This document shows, piece by piece, positions 54,713-64,000 of a stretch of DNA of 64,000 nucleotides; the first letter of the stretch is position 1, and every line of letters begins with the position of its first letter. Below the pieces are notes generated by a model. The model did not search any database. It saw only the letters and a program-made list of their open reading frames with translations, and was not told the origin of the DNA. This DNA comes from Ophiobolus disseminans (Eukaryota; Ascomycota; Dothideomycetes; Pleosporales; Phaeosphaeriaceae), in contig MU006226.1 in assembly GCA_010093685.1 (NCBI GenBank), forward strand, positions 1,066,964 through 1,130,963, written 5' to 3'. The translations under genes were made by a program, and so were the position numbers.

Positions 54713-55838
54713 GTTGAGTAAGTGTGGAGAATGGATAGGTAGGAATGATTTGCGGGCTGTGGAGGAAATGAGGTGTGCTGAACTGCCAGTGATGGAAGAA
54801 TGCTATGATGATGCTATCAAGTTCGTCAATAGACCTGCTCTTTACACCTTTTCTCTCATTCTCGTATTTGTCAACATATTCCCATAGCCTCCTTACAACA
54901 TGCTTTGGAACTGTCGCCTTCCCTATCTCGGACTTGCCTGCGCATCGCATAATAGAGCGAGCTCTTTTGATGTCAACAAAAGCACCCTCTAAAACGTGGC
55001 ACGTCTTCCACCAACGGCACGTCTCAAGACATGAAAAAAATCACTGCTGCTGAAACCGTGAGACTGTTACAATATTACTCACGAATCCATTCAATGATCT
55101 TTGAACAGCACACATAAAATGCCACAGGTGAGACCTTCCTAAAAAACACAATTGCTGATGCCGTCTCATATCTGAGAAGACCACGTTCGTTATGCGTTCC
55201 AGGTGAATTGTAGAGGTTGATTAAATGAAATGTCGCATAGTAAAACAAGTCGAGTAGGTTGCAGACCTGATCACTCAAGTGTCAGCCATAAGAAATGCTC
55301 AATCATGATCATTGGCTGGATGGATGTCGCATGAGTGTGAGATCTTGCACATTGGGCAAATGGGAGAGCAGGGCGCATGTCGCGCAATACTTCGACCCAG
55401 AATGATTATTCCAACACTTCTGATGCATAAAATTCACCTTTAAACGTCAACTGTGACGGATTCGGGCCTTAGGTTTGAGCTGATGTGACGGAAGTAAAAA
55501 AAAATGAGGATTCATCACCACGTGCTATTCCACTAGAGCACATGGTGATGGCCCTGCATGACGTCCAAGGTGTGACGCCTAAACTGTAAAAAATAAAAGT
55601 CGGGCTTACGCATTCAGCAGAGACAGAAATGGGAGATACACTAGCTAGCAAGGGATTGCAGAGAGAGCCTTGGCCAATTGCCTGTAATGATATACGGTGA
55701 AGCGAATACGACAAAATAAGATAAAGACAGAAAGAAACGCAAATTATCCCAAACAGCAAGCGTCACCCCGCGGACTTGCGTACTCGTCCCAAGTCAACTC
55801 GACGCTTCAACAGCAATAACCCAGATGCGCTCAACACT
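54713..55838. other. 1.1-kb intergenic region
   Basis: Promoter of the repeat precursor on the left, 3' flank of a small secreted protein on the right. No gene or repeat recognised in between. Confidence 0.4.
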
Positions 55839-56341
55839 CTAAGGCTGGCACACAACAACTCCGTCCCCTAGATCCACAGCAGGAAACTTGACATCCTCTA
55901 TGTCGTCCGCATTGGCCACTGCAACAAGCTTCGTTGCTTGGGCGTCGCTGAAAAGTTTGCCTAATGGAATCCGTTAACATACACTCAATGTACGCTGAGG
56001 TTGCTGTTCACTTACACGATCCAGCCGCGCCGACGAGTTGAGCGCGATCCGCACGAATCTCTCCGCGGTTGTTCATTATGGCGCCAAATCTGGCTTTGAT
56101 AGAAATGGGTTGGCCGTTGGCAGAGAGTGTCTGCACAGTGGCAGGATCGGCCGAGGCAAGTTTGAGACGGACAGATCTACCGGCCTATGGTATGCGGTAA
56201 GTAAGAAGGAGATAAGCACGGAGGCGAGATGAAAGGGGATGGACTGCGAACCTCGTTAACGGCAGTTCCAGTCTTGCTATCGATGGGAGCTGTTGCTGCG
56301 AACGCAGCGAAAAGAGTGGCGGTGATGATTGTGACGCGCAT
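55839..56341 (-). CDS. Small secreted protein, two cysteines
   Basis: Exons 56341-56252, 56184-56016 and 55960-55839 give 126 residues; introns of 67 and 55 bp are in agreeing phases. MRVTIITATLFAAFAATAPI is a signal peptide. The mature part reads RSVRLKLASADPATVQTLSA, then KARFGAIMNNRGEIRADRAQ and KLFSDAQATKLVAVANADDI. It ends VDLGDGVVCQP, with one Cys in the middle and one near the end that could form a disulphide. No known domain. Size and secretion make it an effector-like candidate, but nothing more can be shown from sequence. Confidence 0.78.
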
Positions 56342-57182
56342 ATTGATGATTGGTAGGATTAGGTAGTGAGTTTGTTGGGCAAGTGTATGTCCTGAAGAAT
56401 GAACAGCTAAAAAGGCGATGATGATGTCGTTGTGATGAAGTCCTCAATCCGCCTGCATGCATCTCTTATACTTCTTTCCTATCCAGCTTCCGTGCCACGG
56501 CATTCTTCTTTCGGTGTCCTCCCCTCGTGAACTCAGCCTCCCACCCTTCCACCACATACAAACTGCACCTCAACCAATATTCAACACAACCATCTGCAAA
56601 GCGAGCTCCCGTGGACACGCCGCAGATGTCTCTCGTCAGGGTGAGACCCTTCTGCTCGACAAATGCAAGTATAACACGCGAGAAGTGAGTGTAGATGGCG
56701 CCGACGAATGCGTGGCCGAACCACTGCAGCGTCCAGCGTGAGTTGTGCAAGTGGCGTACAGCCTATGTTTGGTGTGCAGCTCCGCTGAGGTCAGATGTTG
56801 GGGATAGGGCTTGCACGATGCGGGGATGGTCCGTGCGAGAGGAGCGCCGAGGCATACTCTTAGCGTGCCCAAGCATGGAGAGCATTTTGCAACGTTCTAT
56901 TTCAGGCTGAGAAGCGCTGCCCGGTGGTAAATACATCGGCAAACATGGGCGAGCATTCGCGCGTGTTTCTGTGCCAGAGCAGTGGGACTGGCGCCAGCAT
57001 GGCTTTGAAACGCAGAACGAGGCGTCGAAGGTGCTGCATGTCAGCTGGGCCAGGGGTGCATGTTCACTCACACGGTGCACGGATGAGACTGGGAAAGCTC
57101 CGAAGACTGTGATGACTATACATGTGGCATTTTAATACATTGTGATGTTTTGGTGTTGTACATTCATTGGTGCAAGAGTCGT
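56342..57182. other. Intergenic
   Basis: Promoter region of the small secreted protein; other open frames look like chance. Confidence 0.4.
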
Positions 57183-57733
57183 CTACTTTCTGTCGAGAGC
57201 GTGGCGGGCGCCGTCTTGCACTCGCTTCGCCGCGTTTTGGACTGAGTCGCGGTCAAGGGCAAAGTGTCCGCCATACTGGTCCTGTGAGGCGTCAGTGGGT
57301 GTCATGGGGAGTGCGTGGTCGCGTCCGGTCGTACCTGCTCAGCGCCGGATCCGTTGCCGCCGGCCAACAGCTTCGCCCGCTGCTGGCCGTCGTAACCGAG
57401 GCCGAAGCTGGACGTCGTCTTCGCGCTGCCCTTGGCCTTGTTGAGCAGGCTCTCGGCCGCCTGCTGGACGCGGTGCGCGTCTGTTCCGTGGGCGGCGGGG
57501 CTGAAGCGGGCGTTGTAGCGGTCCTGCTCTGCGCCCTCGCCCTTGTACTGCGCCGCCTCCTTCACGTAGTCGATGCCCTTGTTGATGCCCTGCTCGATCT
57601 TGGCGGTGCTGGCACCAAAGTGGGAGCCATAGCGGTCTTGTTCGGCACCCGATCCCGACTGCCTTGTGATGTCTGGGTTGACGGGGTACTGTGCAAGCGT
57701 ACTCTTCTCCGTGCTGCTGCTGAAGAGACCCAT
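57183..57733 (-). CDS. Small protein with three GAEQDRY-type repeats
   Basis: Exons 57733-57335 and 57281-57183 give 165 residues. The second exon was found because splicing at GGNGSGAEQ/DQYGGHF recreates the repeat. Repeats are SGSGAEQDRYGSHF, GEGAEQDRYNARF and GSGAEQDQYGGHF, each followed by a helical stretch (KIEQGINKGIDYVKEAAQ, HRVQQAAESLLNKAKGSA, SVQNAAKRVQDGARHALD). The protein is hydrophilic with no signal peptide (start MGLFSSSTEKS; Gly2 makes N-myristoylation possible). The alternating Gly-rich and amphipathic pattern resembles stress-type hydrophilins, an inference only. Family not named. Confidence 0.82.
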
Positions 57734-58771
57734 GGTGATGTGATTTGTTGTGCTTGAAGGGGGAATTGGAGGTGAAGGGGTATGTAAGGTCGAGTTGTGC
57801 GCAGAATGTGGACTCGGTAGAGGGCGTAGAGGACACGCCGTTAACAGCAAGCAAGCTCTTGCAGCCATGACGTAGCCATCACAGCATGCTCTAGCGCCCT
57901 TGCGGCTCTTCATCGTCATCCCGGCCCGCCTTCGGCCGTACCTGTGCGCGGTCTTTCTCTGGCGGTGACCGGCTAGCCAAATGCATTGCATGTGAACGAA
58001 CCCGATCTGCGCTCGTGGCGGTTGTCACGTGTTTGCGACCATCGCGTTTGCCCGCACTTTTGATCCATCGTCCATCAATCCGCCTCTGAACATCTTCGAA
58101 ACAGTACTCGGTGTCGTCGATTTCGCTGACAGGATATGTGTCTTTGAGAACGTCGGGTTTGGTGGATAGGAGCATGTCGTGAGTGCGGACGGCGCCAAAG
58201 GCGGAATTGCGAGATATCACTATCGTCGGCGGCGGTCATGAAGAGCGAGAACATTGTGTGGCGCGGTGAGTCGTGGGATATGAAATCATGTTAAGAGATA
58301 TAGGAGGAAGGCTTCTTTTTCATTTCATTTTGCGTGTGGTAGTAGAGGTGACATTGTTTGGCATCTTTGAGTTTATCTCATCTACAATCCGCACAGCATG
58401 TGGACTTTAGTTGCCTCACATTGTTTGGAGAAGCATATATATCACACTTTGTGTTATGAAGAAGGTTCCGCTTGATTTTGACAATCTGAAAACCTTGCTA
58501 CCTAGAGCTTGCGAACGTAAAGCTATATATGAAGCCACCGGAGACCACCAGCGGCCAGTGCTATCTATGTCTGACTATATAGAAACTGACAAATACTTTA
58601 GAAGATGTTCTCATGGCTGAAGTTACTGCCCCGCCGAGATTCAGTCCATCCTCCGTGTCGCCGCAGATGGGGGTGCGACGAGAATGAAAGAGTGAAATAG
58701 GCCATTTGTGCCATAACTTATAGTCAGAGGGTCGAGGCCTACAACTTCGGGTTTGTCACGTCATATTTTCA
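57734..58771. other. 1-kb intergenic region
   Basis: A charged open frame at about 57891-58220 on the minus strand lacks an ATG and was not accepted. AT-rich sequence at 58,400-58,620 has no clear gene. Confidence 0.35.
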
Positions 58772-60171
58772 ATGCACTCCGTTCGCTCCCCTCCAACTAA
58801 TTCCCACCCTCTGCCCACAACTTTTACGACTCATTCAGCCGTCGCTATTCAACCGTTATCATCAACAGCGCTCCAGCGCCTCAGTCAAGTAGCAAAAATG
58901 TCGATGGTAGTCGCGCTTTTCCAAGCAAAGAATACAAACACAGCCTCCAACCAACTCAGCTCTCACGAGCACAGCCGCATGCTCAAAGCCAAAGACCTCA
59001 TTGAAGAGTGGGACAAAGTAGTATATCGAGAACATGCCAGTAGGCGTTCAGCAACGAACACCATCGAAGCCCAAACAAAGGAAATCTTGAAAGAATGCAA
59101 CCCTACAACTTACAAAAACGACACATATAAGAAATACGACAGCATTTTCAAGCTCGTCGACGATGACATCTCGCACATCCGGGAAAATCGACCCTGCCAC
59201 AACGGCTCCTCCAAGCTGCACAAGCTCAATTATGGGCACTACGTATATTCAGAGCACCGCCAGGTTCCATGCGGAATGAACTGCGAATCCGCTAGTCCAA
59301 ATGAGCAGTCGTTCTTCTGTCTCCTCTGCGTCCGCCACAACCTAAACTTCACGAAAGTCAAAGTCTTGAGTCGATGGCATGATCTGCTTCTTCCCGTATC
59401 TGTGAAGAAGCGAGAGGAGCTGGAATGGTGGCTGAAGAACGAGGCCCACAACATGCGGCAAGTTGAGCCTGCTTACCTCGACCCGTATGGCTTCATACTT
59501 CTTCCACGCATAAACTGCATCATTGCAATGGTTATTGCATACGAGATACGAAAGGAGAAGGAGATGAAAAAGGCCATTGTTGCTCTCCTCGAACCAAAGC
59601 TGTCGAAACACCCAAACATTGCGACGACCGCCATCGAGTATTTCGAGCACTGCCTCATCTTCTAACACTGCTTGGACAATGCTGACGTACACATGCTTGC
59701 GGCATTTGCTATGCAACTGGCATTGCTTCATTATAGTGTCCTAGATTACGATCCAGAAGACCTTCTGAGTGCAATAGCAGTGCCTGGTCGCCCCAAATAT
59801 GAGGAGCTGTACAGCATCTTTGTAGACTCGATCTTCGGCTGGGGTGGTGATCTCGTCATTCTCGACGTCATGAGGGCCATATCTCAGCATCAGAGGTCGA
59901 CCACTCAAGCTCACCACGGTGCTGCCATGGCTCGTCGCATGTGGAAGGCCGACACCAAAAGGCCATGCTAGGTAATTCGAAGTGGCAGCATCGGAAACGA
60001 CGGGTGGTATGGTGCCTGCAGTATGGATTTCACTTTCATGGCCTAAATGTAGGATATGAGGAGCTTTTACAAATAGCGGGCGAAACGCCTAATACCGTGG
60101 AAAACTCTGTACTACAAAGTGCAATGAGGAGATGGGTTCAACGGCAGGACTGGACGAAGGACATGGAGTAA
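58772..60171 (+). CDS. Uncharacterised gene with two in-frame stops, possible pseudogene
   Basis: The frame from ATG 58772 reads to TAA at 59663-59665, continues in the same frame with protein-like sequence (NADVHMLAAFAMQLALLHYS, then VPGRPKYEELYSIFVDSIFG), and stops at TAG 59969-59971. That TAG sits against GTAATT. A 50-bp intron (59972-60021, ending CCTGCAG) would join in phase to YGFHFHGLNVGYEELLQIAG and end at 60171. Both stops would be Gln codons if a T were C. The first part contains SRRSATNTIEAQTKEILKEC and a Cys/His group (PCGMNC, FFCLLCVRHN). No family recognised. Alternative: a 99-bp in-frame intron 59638-59736, with a CTAAC branch site, removes the TAA. Confidence 0.55.
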
Positions 60172-60320
60172 CAATGAAGCGGGCAGTCCACACTAATCAA
60201 ACTATGCCCACAGTCATAGTCAAGAACATCGCGCACGGTCGGTAAGGATGGCTGCAATGATTATGATATACAAAGTATTAAAACATCATACAACCCTGAG
60301 TGCTACAGCATTAAATGCAC

Positions 60321-61437
60321 CTAGTTCTTCTTTCCGGTGATGCCCTTGAGGAAGCCAGCATAAGATGGCTTCTTCTCGTACTTTTCGTCCCAAAGCAATG
60401 CACTTCCCTCTCCAGCGAAAACACCAGGGATCCAAGAGTACTTATCCGAGATACCCCAAACAGTCATTCCAATGCACTTCTTGACAGCGAGGCAAGACGC
60501 AGCCATGCGTTGCCATGTTGCAACCTGGGCAGCCTCGCTTGCAGCCGTGACAGGCGTGTTCAGACGGACATCAATCTCGGTATAGGCAACGTCGACGCCG
60601 AGGTCAGCAGTGGCACGAAGAGCAGCTTCGAGGACCTTCTGCTCCGGAGCAGGTGCGGGAGCTGTAGGAGTATCCTCGGAGGTCACGTGGCCTTGGTAGC
60701 CAACTCCATCGATCTTCACGCCATAGGACTGGATGAGTTTCACGATACGTGCGGCGCCAGCAGTCTTCTCAGCGTTGAACTCAAGGTTGTAGTCGTTATC
60801 TATGATCTCATTAAAATGCGTTGCTTTTTACTCGGTTTGCGGGAGACTCACAGAACAGCTTAGCCTTGTTGTCGTACTTCTTCGCCAGTCTGAACGCGAT
60901 CGGGATGTACGCTTCGCCAATGGTGTTGAGCCATACGCTCTCGCGGTAAGTACCGTTCTCATTCAGCGCCTCGTTAACAACATCCCATCGGGTGCAGGCA
61001 CCCTTCCAGCGCGTAGCGAGGGCCTTGATGTGGTCCTCCATGACCTGGATGAGGGTAGCGTTCGTGAAGTTGCCATTCGAGACCCACAGAGGAAGCTGTG
61101 AATGCCAGACAAGAGTGTGGCAGTGGATTTGGAGCTTGTTCTTCCGCGCAAATGCAACGTGACGGTCGGCATCCTCAAAGGTAAAATTGCCACGAGACGG
61201 CTCGGTCGACTCCCATTTCATTGCGTTCTCTGGTGTCATCGAGTTGAATTCTTGGTTGATGATCTCGGTCTCGCGAGACTCGTTGCGAAGTGTGACAGCG
61301 GTACCGATGAAGCTGCGTCCGCGCTGTTGCATGGCCTTGTAAAGGCTGTCGTCTTTGCATTCATCCTTCGGCTTGCTGGGGGCAGCGATGACAGAGCTGG
61401 CAAGTGCCAAACCGGCGACAAGGTTGGAAAGATGCAT
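60321..61437 (-). CDS. Secreted GH10 endo-beta-1,4-xylanase
   Basis: Exons 61437-60852 and 60799-60321 (52-bp intron, reading KAKLF/YNDYNLEFN) give 354 residues. MHLSNLVAGLALASSVIAAP is the signal peptide. GH10 motifs are QEFNSMTPENAMKWESTEPS, HTLVWHSQLPLWV, WDVVNEALNENG (acid/base Glu about residue 156) and AYTEIDVRLN (nucleophile Glu about 270). The SWIPGVFAGEGSALLWDEKY segment closes the barrel. It has no carbohydrate-binding module. It hydrolyses xylan backbone outside the cell and would act with other wall hydrolases. All catalytic residues are intact. Confidence 0.96.
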
Positions 61438-63457
61438 CTTGACTTTTTGGCGATCGGATCCGTAACTGACTGGCCTGAACAAACATAGAACCGTACCTGT
61501 GGTCTATTATACCATCGCGCGGTTAATCCACGCCCTTAGCTTCCTGTCTTCATCAACCGTCCCATCAACACGGTCGTTCCCTGCAGCTGTTTAACCGGGC
61601 CCATGGCAACTAGAGATCCACCTTATTTCCAAGTGCGAATATCCCCGTTGACTTTGAACGTGCTCACCCTTGTTTTCAAGACGCCACATGCGGAGTCCCC
61701 AGAACAGTCCACAATTCAGCCGGCTTGGAACTCGGGGCGGCGGGGTGACCGGCGGGGCGACTTCCAACTTCCTTCTAGACGGTCCGCGCGCTGGCAGATT
61801 GGCTGTAGCGGGATGTCGCAGCGAACATTGTGCCCGGATAAAGAAGGAACACGTGCGATGCAGGTCCCATGTTTCCGTGACGTGGGTTTGCCGGCGCGAG
61901 GCGCTGGAGTGAGGCTTGCCAAATTGACAATCCCTAGCCTCCGAAATAGCAAAGAGGTCGCAAGGCCACGGTTTATATTAGATGCGTGGTGTTCCTGATT
62001 CTTCGCATGCAAACGAGTGTTAAGATCCTGGTTGCTGGGTCGAAGTGCAGGGTCGAAATCAAGTAGATGAACACGATCCGCCACAATTAAACTTCACAGA
62101 TCGTCATGCAGAGCAATTTGATCGCGCATTAAGATCCTTTGCATCGTCAAAAATGCGTCTCCCATTGTAGGCAGAATGACTTTACCCATGCAAGCACCTT
62201 CATCTTCTGCGCGGACGTTGCACTAGCCATTGTGGCTTCTCCGGTAGGGTGTGTTTCCACAGTTTGCATGACGATTTGAGAGGCCGCAGAGAATTCCCTA
62301 GAATAACGCACATAGATGCGGCCTTGTACTGTTCGCCTCGTCGCATATTAGCCGTTTTCCCGGTCCCGTCACCTGGAGAGGACGGATGATCGGTTGCATG
62401 AAAGACCTCGGTGATTGTCAGACAGCCTGGCCGAGCATTTCGCCGCACACTACAAACATGGATTTGCACACATTATGCTGCAGCTCGAATGCATCGCACA
62501 GCCCTCGAACATATGCGATTAAGTTGCTGTATACAACTTCTGGTCGGGGCGACCTGCTTCCTTAATAAACCCGATGCACTTGTGGGTCAACCAAGATCAT
62601 ACCGAGATCTCTTTGGATCTGTACAGATCAATGTGCGATGCAAAGAGTGTCGTCCTGCGAGGTCAATGAAAGAAGATGGACATCGTGACACAACTCACAA
62701 CGAACACTGGGAGGTGTCGTTAGAAAGTGTTCCTGTACTAAGCAATGGTTACCCAACGATGTGTGTCATTCCAGGAGGGGCTTCGCCATAAAGATAGGTA
62801 AGAAGGTCGTGGGCAAAATGAAGCTATCAGACACGAGCAAACTAAGAAAGCACGACGGAAGGCGGCGAAAGATGCATGGTACAGATGCGAGTGCAGTGGA
62901 GTCGGCAGAGTTGAACATGTTGCGGTTGGGGATCTTCTCCGAAATAGTTGTGGTTCATGTCGACGCGTTGGGACTAATTAGTAATCGGGCACACCGTTTC
63001 CCCGTCCCCGCAAATCTCTCACACTCAAATGTTTGAATGAAAAGGCTTCACCACTATTGCCCTGCAAACTTGTGCCAAGAAAATATGAGCTCCTCCAACT
63101 TGCTGGACTTGTAAGATGAGCCTGTCTCGACCACGTTGTTGTGCTTACTCACATTGATGATCGCCTTCGCCAATTTGCTCAAATGTCCGCGCTCCCTCGA
63201 GCTTTTTTCCAGAGCTCAGTAGACTGCGCTACTTTGCGCTGAAACGTTCTCATTGCAGACTCGATAGTCTCGAACTAGGCACAGTAGTATCGTCACACCG
63301 AGCACACGGTCACTTCCCGCACTATTGGGGACTCGCCTCGAGTCCACGAGTACCCGATATCTCTCCTCGACACCAACACATACACTTTCCCATATTTGTT
63401 GTTCTCGCAAAAATCTCCAAAGCACCGGACAGGCTCGCTCAGCATTACAATATTACC
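61438..63457. other. 2-kb gene-poor region
   Basis: Xylanase promoter at the left. The remaining open frames are short, without domains, and overlap each other in several phases. No terminal repeats seen. Confidence 0.4.
61505..61511 (-). promoter_or_regulatory. Candidate TATA box of the xylanase gene
   Basis: TATAATA on the minus strand about 68 bp upstream of the xylanase ATG. Plausible core promoter element. Confidence 0.35.
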
Positions 63458-64000
63458 ATGGCCCCAAAAAAGCGGTTGGCTTGATGGACACCCAGCAACA
63501 CATTGGTATCTTGACAGTTCAAGCATGGAGTCTGATTCTTCTATACATCATACGTACTAGGCCATTATGACCCTCCTCGTGCGCGGGATGAGTATTGCAT
63601 TCCTGGGCGACGCCACGGACTAGCTCCATATCTCAGTAGTCGCACCAGGTGGATGGAACATTGGAAAGTCTAGCGCCACCAATGTGCTTTACCATGCATT
63701 CCCGTTGTCGAGAACCGAAGAGTTGGAGATGGCGTGGGTATCGATCATAGGCCAGCTGTCGCACGGTACCGTTTCGTTGCTTACTGGCTCCATGTCTGGT
63801 ATGCTATGCATGAACCAGAACAATCGCGCGTATTCAAAAACGGCGCAACAGGCATCGCACCTCAGACCTGCCTCCGCTCATATATAGGATATGCCACTCT
63901 ATTAAAGTATATCGGCTTCAAAGGCAACGTGAGTACTATTCCTGCAGCCGCCGACGACGGCATACAGACGCTTCTGAAGTATCTCAAGGCCAATACATTC
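63458..64000 (+). CDS. Possible 5' part of a gene running off the right edge
   Basis: ATGGCC at 63458 has a good start context and opens MAPKKR before a possible splice site. From about 63674 to the window end one frame is fully open and protein-like (VENRRVGDGVGIDHRPAVAR, FVAYWLHVWYAMHEPEQSR, GIAPQTCLRSYIGYATLL, KYIGFKGNVSTIPAAADDG). A second frame over 63640-63887 is also open (PGGWNIGKSSATNVLYHAF). Which is coding, and how exons join, cannot be decided here. Confidence 0.25.

Noticed and set aside
57891..58220. Charged 109-codon minus-strand frame ending GRDDDEEPQGR
   Set aside because: No ATG in frame, an upstream TGA, and no convincing splice site to supply a start.
1..64000. CRISPR array, rRNA or large tandem satellite
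   Set aside because: No regularly spaced repeats or rRNA-like sequence were noticed at any scale.

Overview
The window is chromosomal DNA from a filamentous ascomycete. Protein genes are split by short GT-AG introns of about 45-100 bp. They include a chitin-synthase chaperone family member, plant cell-wall hydrolases of families GH10, GH12 and GH16, and a decayed Tc1/mariner element whose stop codons sit where tryptophan is expected, the usual mark of RIP (repeat-induced point mutation, CpA to TpA). The gene set resembles Dothideomycetes/Pleosporales; that placement is inference. No rRNA, CRISPR array or secure tRNA was seen. Exons were assembled by hand from splice signals, reading phase and family conservation.

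Layout. 1-11 kb: a DUF7053-type protein, an uncharacterised acidic protein broken by an in-frame TAG, an FAH-family hydrolase, the TFIIH subunit SSL1 and a CHS7-family membrane protein. 11.9-13.4 kb: a RIP-degraded Tc1/mariner element with terminal inverted repeats and TA target duplication. 14-20 kb: a sugar porter with a long N-terminus and a PMT2-type protein O-mannosyltransferase. 20-26 kb: a kinase-like gene with an in-frame TAA, a GH12 glucanase and a CRT10-type protein. 26-38 kb: a housekeeping block with the mitochondrial citrate carrier YHM2, mitochondrial citrate synthase, an NRD1/Seb1 termination factor, a LOG-family protein and a CLPTM1 homologue. 38-39 kb: a small GPI-type protein with duplicated His/Cys exons. 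39-54 kb: a run of seven unrecognised genes, mostly Ser/Pro-rich and probably disordered, three of which share a C-terminal tail with Trp-Tyr/Cys-Arg/Lys-Gly. A GH16 pseudogene split by a 214-bp solo LTR lies inside this run. 54-58 kb: a Kex2-type repeat precursor, a small secreted protein and a GAEQDRY-repeat protein. 58.7-61.5 kb: another stop-interrupted gene and a GH10 xylanase. 61.5-64 kb is gene-poor, with a possible gene running off the right edge.

How the genes relate. Most are independent. Citrate synthase and YHM2 are neighbours that make and export mitochondrial citrate. GH10, GH12 and the dead GH16 act on plant or fungal wall glucans and xylan. PMT2, the CHS7-like protein and the GPI protein belong to secretion and wall assembly. 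The strongest unexplained signals are the orphan-gene run at 39-54 kb and the three otherwise intact genes carrying only one or two in-frame stops, all explainable as CAA/CAG to TAA/TAG.
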